From: Agapanthus africanus
Taxonomy: Eukaryota > Streptophyta > Magnoliopsida > Asparagales > Amaryllidaceae
DNA length: 64,000 nt
Assembly: GCA_030015575.1 (NCBI GenBank)
Contig: JASDDO010000014.1
Coordinates: forward strand, 167,805,911-167,869,910
Reading direction: 5' to 3'
Part shown: positions 57,753 to 64,000 of the stretch, one piece after another
How the letters are laid out: each line of letters starts with the position of its first letter
Position numbering within the stretch: position 1 is the stretch's first letter
Translations under genes and position numbers: made by a program
The notes under the pieces: generated by a model
What the model was told of the DNA's origin: nothing
What the model saw: only the letters and a program-made list of their open reading frames with translations
Database searches by the model: none

Positions 57753-59427
57753 ATAGATTTAGGTTGGCTGGGTTTGGTTCAATTTGTAGTTGAGTATTCA
57801 ACCCAATTCGTTGACCTTAAATCCCGGAATATGGGAACATGTCCTGCCATACTATTGCATTGCCATTCGAATTCTTGAATCCTTGTCTTTATCAAATCTT
57901 GATTCCATTGAATCCTTTGCTTCGATTGAATCTTGTTTTCCATTGTTAAGCCCGTCTTTCATCCTCAACTTAATCACTATAGCGTTTCAGGAGAGTTTGA
58001 AGGCGGTCCAACAGATCGCGACTATTGCCATTGAGTAGGCAACAGAGACCTACGAACACTGGGAGAGATGATCATCAGCAGGATTTTCTGGCATGTATGG
58101 TTGTACAGACGACAACTAGAGTACTAGCACGTAGAGGTGTTCAAGCGGAGAAATGGAACAGACCCATACAATGGCCAGTTATCTCATCTTAGAAGAAGAT
58201 TGTGATCTGTAACTACAGCCAGCGGCCTAGCCATACTTGGTGATGTTGTCAAAAAGAAAGGCGGCGGCGTTTTGGTTATGAAGCTACTGATCACCAGACC
58301 GACACCTGTCCGACGAGGTATCAGTGGAGAAGTGATGTTCCGTGAGCACCTGTTGTACTATAGAAGTAAAGACTTCTAAGGAGATGGTATTAGATATTCT
58401 TCTCATTTAACTCCTTCCCAGTATCTTTGTTAGCTGATTTTCTGTCATCCTGTCACTTAGGTCTCTTATACTAGCTAGTCTATCCTCTAGATAAACTTGA
58501 CATAGATTGTAGCACATTATTTCTAGATTTGATCCAGGACTTACACAGAAATAGGAAGATTATTTTTGAAAGGGAGTATCAGGAGTGTCCCTGTCGTGGT
58601 CAGTGGCCAGTGGCCAGGACTTGTTTTGTGGTTTGCCTAGTGATTGATACTGGCAACTGCGAGGCGGTTTGGGTATGGATTACTTTGGTACCTTTCATGC
58701 CCAAATTGATATTAGAGCGAAACTGTAACGTTTGCACCATGATTCATCCTTCAATCCTATTCCTTGAATTCTTTCCTACTTTTCCTAACGATCGTATCTC
58801 GACGGAAGGAAAACGGAATAGCAAACTTTTTATCACCATTGATTGTATTCTGAAATCTTCTTGATTATGTATTGTTCACTTTCTATTGACTTTGATAATA
58901 GGATTTTGGTGAGTTAGATGGAATTATGTGATTGTAATTATGTACCGCGGCATGATTACAATAGGGTACTCTGTTTAAGTAACTAAGAGTCCTACTCTTG
59001 ATCCATTTCTTGATTTTATTGTACTACTTTGTTTTTCCCTTTGTTCAATTATTTCCAAACCTATGTCTTACCTTGAAAGTTGAATCCAACTTCTTTCTTT
59101 GATTCTCTTGAACTCTACTGGCAAGAGAAACAATATGCCAAGTTGGGTAAATACGTGTTTTGAATCGATGAAATTAAGTGCTTGGGTGATAACATATCAA
59201 GGAATGAGATCGCAGTATACCGTAAGGACTGCGACAACTTGAGTATTGTCCAAGTTTGAGGGAACGTCGAAATAAACATAAGTGGAACTCGCTAGTTGTT
59301 ATCGAGGTCGTCCAAGATTTCGCACGAATAGCAGAGACATTGACCAAGTGAATTGAAAGATGGAACTGCTCGTTACGTCCGGGAAGTATACCCAAATGTT
59401 TGACCCGTGGAAACTGAAGTTGACAAC
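57753..59427 (+). other. Decayed 5' internal region of the Tekay-like element
   Basis: This is the leader and expected gag region. Short broken frames can be read (for example AEKWNRPIQ near 58150), but no gag motif is clear enough to name a gene. The element is cut at 59427 by the Athila-type element on the minus strand. Its remainder may continue beyond the window. Confidence 0.5.
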
Positions 59428-60970
59428 TGATTGATCTGAAAAATTGAATTTCTGCGTTTCCTAATTACCGCAATTAATAACGGTGCCGCAATAGCCAGCC
59501 GATAGTAAGTACGGGTTGTCCACAGGGAAATTGCAAACTATCTTTCTTATTTTAGACGAGTTAATAAAGAAAGATGGGATTTTTATCATTTTATGCTAAA
59601 GAGATTTGAAAATTTTATAAGAGAAGGGATTGTAGAGTTTTTTGGATTGAGTAGTTAAAGGATGGAGTTTTAAAAATAATTATTTTTATTTTTTAATTAT
59701 TTAATACTAAAGAAATAACGATGAATGTGGATTAGGCTACTTGGAGAGATTAGGGTTTCTCTCTACCGACCCTTGTCCTTCGATCCCTATTGATCTCAAG
59801 CCCTCAACAAAGCAGGTATTAAGGAATCTCAAATTGAGCTCGCAATTATCATGAATTGGTAGCATGCCTGAATAAGAGAGTTAATACTCTCTTTCTTAAA
59901 ATTTATAAAAATTAAAACATAAGAAGAAGATAAGAGATTTTTTCATCCATTATACTACCCTTTCCTACAAGCCTTAACAAGAGAGAATTTACTCGCTCAT
60001 TGGAAAAAACAAAGTAAACGAGAAAAGGTAGAAGAATAAGGAACCCATAAGAAAAAAACAAAAAAGAAAAGTGTTGAAAATAAATGCAGAAAATAAATGC
60101 GGAAAGTAATGAGACAAAATTAAAAGAAAAGAATCTACCTTTTATTGAAAATTTTGCATTACAGACTTTGATTGCTGAAAAAAAACTAAAAGAACTAAAA
60201 ACCCTTGATTACTCGATAGATAGATCATCTTAGACTGCTTCTCGGTCCTTTATATAGGCTCTGAAACTTGAAATCCTAGACGTCATCTCGATGTATGTGA
60301 AAATACGAGCATGCCCCTGAAATTTTACATCGAACGGCCACTATAGAACCGCAGAACTGCCGCCTTTAGCCCTCTTTGGCTGCTGAACCGCCGTTTGTTG
60401 GTGTTATCGTGCCTCCAGATTTTTTGTGCTATCTTCTCTCGATTTTAGAAGATTTTTCTGATGAATATATTTTGAAAATATATTTTTTTCTCTGTAGTTA
60501 CGAGAATCTTCAATTTGCTCCTAAAATTCAGCAGATTTGGTTTGCTAACTCGATTTGATGCGGATCTCTTACTTATGTTTGTATCCCTGAACTGATTTGT
60601 TATTTCAATACCTGCATAATATCTCAAATTAAATTAGTAGTAGCATTTATTTTATTTGAGATAATATTCCAACCAATTTTAATTAAATTACTTAATGGAT
60701 ATGATATGATATAATATCTTAATAATGATGGTTAAGAATATTTGATATGACATGATATGCATATTTTAATAATTAAGAATCTCATGGATATTTTATTTAA
60801 ATATGATATGCATATATTCCCTCAATTATATTAATTATAAATTAAGAAACCTATGATAAATATTTTACACATAAATCCTCATATGTTTTTAAATTATAAA
60901 TAACACCATTTAGTAATTAATAAAAATAGGAAAAATGACCGTAAAAATGTGCAATAAATATGACTAATCA
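59428..60970 (-). repeat. 3' LTR of the second Athila-type element (1543 bp)
   Basis: On the minus strand it starts TGATTAGTCATA directly after the polypurine tract and ends GATCAATCA. A TATA box (TATATAAAG) lies at 60256-60248 on the minus strand. The GC-rich twin palindromes of the first element's LTR are not present as such; the matching area (60340-60400) has only scattered CCGCC/CGGCC text. Confidence 0.85.
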
Positions 60971-60974
60971 AATA

Positions 60975-60984
60975 CCCCAAGCTT
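60975..60984 (-). other. Polypurine tract of the second Athila-type element
   Basis: On the minus strand the sequence reads AAGCTTGGGG directly before 'tatt' and the LTR start. It corresponds to AAGTTTGGGGG at 5661-5671. Confidence 0.75.
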
Positions 60985-62364
60985 ATCTTTTGATCGTCCC
61001 GAACAAACTGTTTTATTTTTTAAAAAAAGAAAAAGAAAAACCTAACACACTTTCGTAGGCAATATTGTTGCACTTAGCTCGTGCAACAAGCCATTAAATC
61101 TCTAGGTGTCCCTAGTAGAAGAAGTGTTATCTCCTGAGGGTTTTCAGTGGATTACACCCACAAAATCCTAAAATTTAGAAAATAAAGGAAAGAAGACGAA
61201 ATTTATATGCAAAGATAAGAACATATAAAAGAAAAATCTTAAAAATAAGAGTTTTAGACTACACTAGCTTTTTAGTTGTCATGAGCCCTATCTTAATAGT
61301 CTTGAAAAGATGTCGGAAATTACATCCTCTCTTAATAAAATATCGTCTTTAGTCTTCCTCCCTACCTTTCCTCCAAATATCGATCATATACCCCTACGTG
61401 TGTGTAAAAGTCATCCCTACACTTGGAGAATTCAATTCAAGCTATCATACCCTTTATCCATATTTCTTAGTACTTTTTAGTTGGTAATGTTTTAGATGGA
61501 TTTGCTCACACATTCTTCATGCGACCATTAATACTTCTTGAGGCACTAACCAACTGATTATCGAATGTGCTCACTTATTAAGGCGTACTTAGCAATATCC
61601 TAGTCTTTTAATACCTAAGGCTTAGCAGTGACCCCCAAATCAGTTGGTATAAGGCACCAGGTGATAATGCACCCTCGCTGTATTTTTTTATATGTTGCCT
61701 TAAGTAATTACAAAATCAGTGTTTATTTTTCTTTTAAATTTTATTTTATGTGTCATTTATATTTTGTTGATTTTGTTTTTTTATACTAAGATTTTCGGGC
61801 AAGAGTATTTCAAGGTATTCTCTACTATCACAAATTTCAAGATGTGTGCAAGTGCGTATAGTAGCGTATCAACATTCAGAAGTTTGGACACAAAAATAGG
61901 GACTATTTTTCAGACTTATTTCTATGCGTAGACTAGTGATTCCTTCATCTTACTAACCCTCAGGACAATAGCTCATGACCACGTATTACTAGTTTCGTAT
62001 AAAACATCTAATTTTCTTGCATTTCTTAAATATCTTCTTCTCTTTCATATGTATTTTTCACGTTCTAACTTTTATTTTAAAATTTTTTTATAGTGCAAAA
62101 TGATACGTGAATAAATACAAACCTCCCCCAAACCTGTTTGCAGTAATGTCCTCACTGATGCTATTGTTCGAGCGCAAAAACCTGTAGATGTGAAAGTTAG
62201 TCAAATGGAAAGCGTCCACCAAACTTGTGCTTAGCACACACATTTTATTTATTTATTTATTTTAAGAGAAACTACTAATAGACACACCTCCATTTTTAGT
62301 TGAAAACAGTGTTGCCACTGTTTATGGCTGGAAAGCTGAAGCATGGAGGAGAGGCAGAGGAAAG
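60985..62364 (-). other. Spacer between pol and LTR of the second Athila-type element
   Basis: No supported gene. An internal polypurine-like AGGTTTGGGGG lies at 62134-62124 on the minus strand. The part from about 61690 down to 60990 matches 4920-5660 of the first element. The 5' leader, TATA-like site and env-position ORF of the first element have no counterpart. Confidence 0.7.
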
Positions 62365-64000
62365 TTAGTCGTGAGAAAGAAGCTCCTGCAAGAACAGGAG
62401 CTCCTCCGATGGGTCAGCAGAAAATTACGGTTTTAATCTATGCCCATTTACTTTGAAAAGGGAACCGTCTTTAGGATTTTCTACATCCACTGCTCCGTAC
62501 GGGTATACATACCGCACCATAAAAGATCCTATCCAATGAGATTTCAGCTTACCCGGATGAAAATGGAGATGGGTATCTTAAAGAAGGACTTGTTGTCTCG
62601 GTGTGAATGTTTTTCGCAAAAGGTTTTTGTCGTGGAATACCTTTTTCCGATTCTTTACTATAACTACGTTATCGAAGGCTTCATCACGAAACTCGCTCGG
62701 CTCATTTAATTGTAGCTTCCAATAGATGTCTGCTTGGTCAAAATCAAAGTTAAGCTTTTTAATTGCCCACATTGCCCTATATTCGATCTCGACAGGGAGG
62801 TGGCAAGCCTTCCCAAACACAATTCGATAGAGAGACATGCCAAGATCGGTCTTATATGCAGTATGAAATGCCCAAAGAGTATCAGTCAGTTTAGAGGACC
62901 AATCTTTACGGTTCTTAGAAACCGTTTTCTCTAAAATTTGCTTGATATGTCGATTGGAGACGTCAGCTTGCCCGCTCGTTTGGAGATGATAGGACATAGA
63001 AAGTTTGTGGTTAATTGAATATTTCTGCATCAAAGTCTCGAAAGACCGATTACAAAAATGCGTCCTATTGTCGCTAATGATAGTGCGAGGGTGCCCGAAC
63101 CGAGAAAAGATATTTTCTTTAAGGAACTTAACGACAACCATTTTGTCATTAGTACGACTTAACATTGCTTCAATCCATTTAGAGACATAATCAACCGCTA
63201 AAAGAATGTATAAGTTCCTAAAAGAGTTGGGAAACGGGCCTATGAGAAATCAATTCCCTACACATCAAATATCTCAACAACCAAAATTGGTTAGAGCGGC
63301 ATCTCGTTCCTCCATGAAATCTGACCCATGTGTTGACACCGTGAACAAGTTTTGCAATAATCATGTGCATTTTTTAATAACGTTGGCCAATAAAAGCCAC
63401 ATTGTAAAACATTTTCCGCAATTTTTCTTGGGCCAAACTAACCACCACATACTTGATCATGGCAGAAGGACAATACACTCATGAACTCATTATTAGGGAC
63501 ACACTGGCGAATGATCTGATCGGGACAATACTTGAACAAATAAGGTTCGTCCTAGTAAAGTGTTTTACCTGGGATAAAAATCTGTGATTGTCTTGATTTG
63601 ACCATTTGCTGGGTAAAAGTTCCGTTGCTAAATAATTCACGATATCAGCGAACCAAGGTTCGCAAGATAAGGTCAAGAGATATTCGTCCGGAAAAGAGTC
63701 ATTTATTGGCAAGGTCAACGTTGGTGAAGAAGGAAGTCATGAAAGATGGTCAGATACGACATTTTCACATCCACTTTTGTCTCTTATAACAAGGTCAAAT
63801 TCTTACAACAGCATCAACGTATTAGCCTGGATTTTGCATCTTTCTTTGATAAAAGATGTCTTAAGGCAGAATGATCGGTGTAAACTATGACTGGTGAGCC
63901 AATTAGGTAGGGCCTGAATATTTCTAATGCAAAGACAACTTCCAAGAGTTCTTTCTCAGTGGTTGTATGGTTCATTTGGGTATCGTTCAAGGTCCTACTC
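62365..64000 (-). pseudogene. Athila pol (RNase H to integrase), decayed, 5' part outside window
   Basis: At the window end the minus strand reads [20 protein letters not shown] and [11 protein letters not shown] (RNase H). 63718-63479 encodes the linker to integrase (FPDEYLLTLSCEPWFADIVN). 63165-62578 encodes the integrase core: ISDNRTHFCNRSF, then SYHLQTSGQADVSNRHIK, where the third acidic residue is Asp and not the Glu seen in the first element. It continues through [15 protein letters not shown], and ends in other frames with [11 protein letters not shown] and the stop at 62367-62365. Stops and shifts occur near 63470, 63170 and 62575. It is inactive. Confidence 0.85.

Larger units (their letters stand above)
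59428..64000 (-). mobile_element. Second Athila-type element, minus strand, runs off the window
   Basis: Read on the minus strand, pol (64000-62365) is followed by an internal polypurine-like motif, a spacer, a terminal polypurine tract and a 3' LTR. It belongs to the same lineage as the element at 1-7097: the pol end ([11 protein letters not shown]), the spacer blocks and the LTR ends all match. The distance from the internal polypurine motif to the LTR is about 1.15 kb here against 2.8 kb there, because the env-position ORF and its leader are missing. The five bases next to the LTR end are acaac; the partner is outside the window. Confidence 0.88.

Noticed and set aside
1-64000. CRISPR arrays, bacterial operons, rRNA or tRNA genes
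   Set aside because: None seen. The repeat clusters in the MULE are degenerate and unevenly spaced, and all gene evidence is plant nuclear.

Overview
The window is nuclear DNA of a flowering plant, most likely a eudicot. The evidence is GT-AG introns, two plant housekeeping or receptor genes with plant-type exon structure, and a very high load of plant transposable elements: Athila and Tekay-like Ty3/gypsy, MULEs, an RTE LINE and MITEs. The species cannot be named from the sequence. Only two host genes are supported. One is an LRR receptor-like pseudokinase on the plus strand (8023-11544, 7 coding exons, 745 aa). The other is a RAD6-type ubiquitin-conjugating enzyme on the minus strand (42432-30721, 5 coding exons, 152 aa).

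Layout. 1-7097 is the 3' part of an Athila-type element: decayed pol, an extra ORF in the env position behind its own TATA-like site, then the 3' LTR. 7098-11760 is the receptor gene with its promoter. 12124-30358 is an 18.2-kb Mutator-like element (MULE) inserted between the 3' ends of the two convergent host genes. It carries a decayed Ulp1/C48 peptidase gene, a decayed 'plant transposon protein domain' gene and a decayed MURA-type transposase. It has itself received a Tourist-like MITE (target duplication TTA), a 3.6-kb solo LTR (TACTG) and a 3.4-kb LTR-like insertion (GGCAT). 30721-43330 is the ubiquitin-conjugating enzyme gene, with introns swollen by an RTE LINE (18-bp target duplication), a fold-back element and other repeats.

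43535-51183 is a second MULE with long terminal inverted repeats and an array of short perfect hairpins, inserted about 200 bp upstream of the UBC TATA box. It holds MULE N-terminal and plant-mobile-domain (MAIN-like) gene remnants and is split by a 4.2-kb solo LTR (AAATC). 51424-57731 is a Tekay-like 5' LTR followed by an initiator-Met tRNA primer binding site; it is split by a 3.2-kb solo LTR of a related family (ACTTT). 59428-64000 is a second Athila-type element on the minus strand that runs off the window and lacks the extra ORF.

The region reads as a tail-to-tail gene pair that has been pulled apart and enlarged by successive nested insertions. All boundaries given as exact rest on target duplications or splice sites read directly from the sequence. 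Family names rest on recognised protein motifs, not on database searches.
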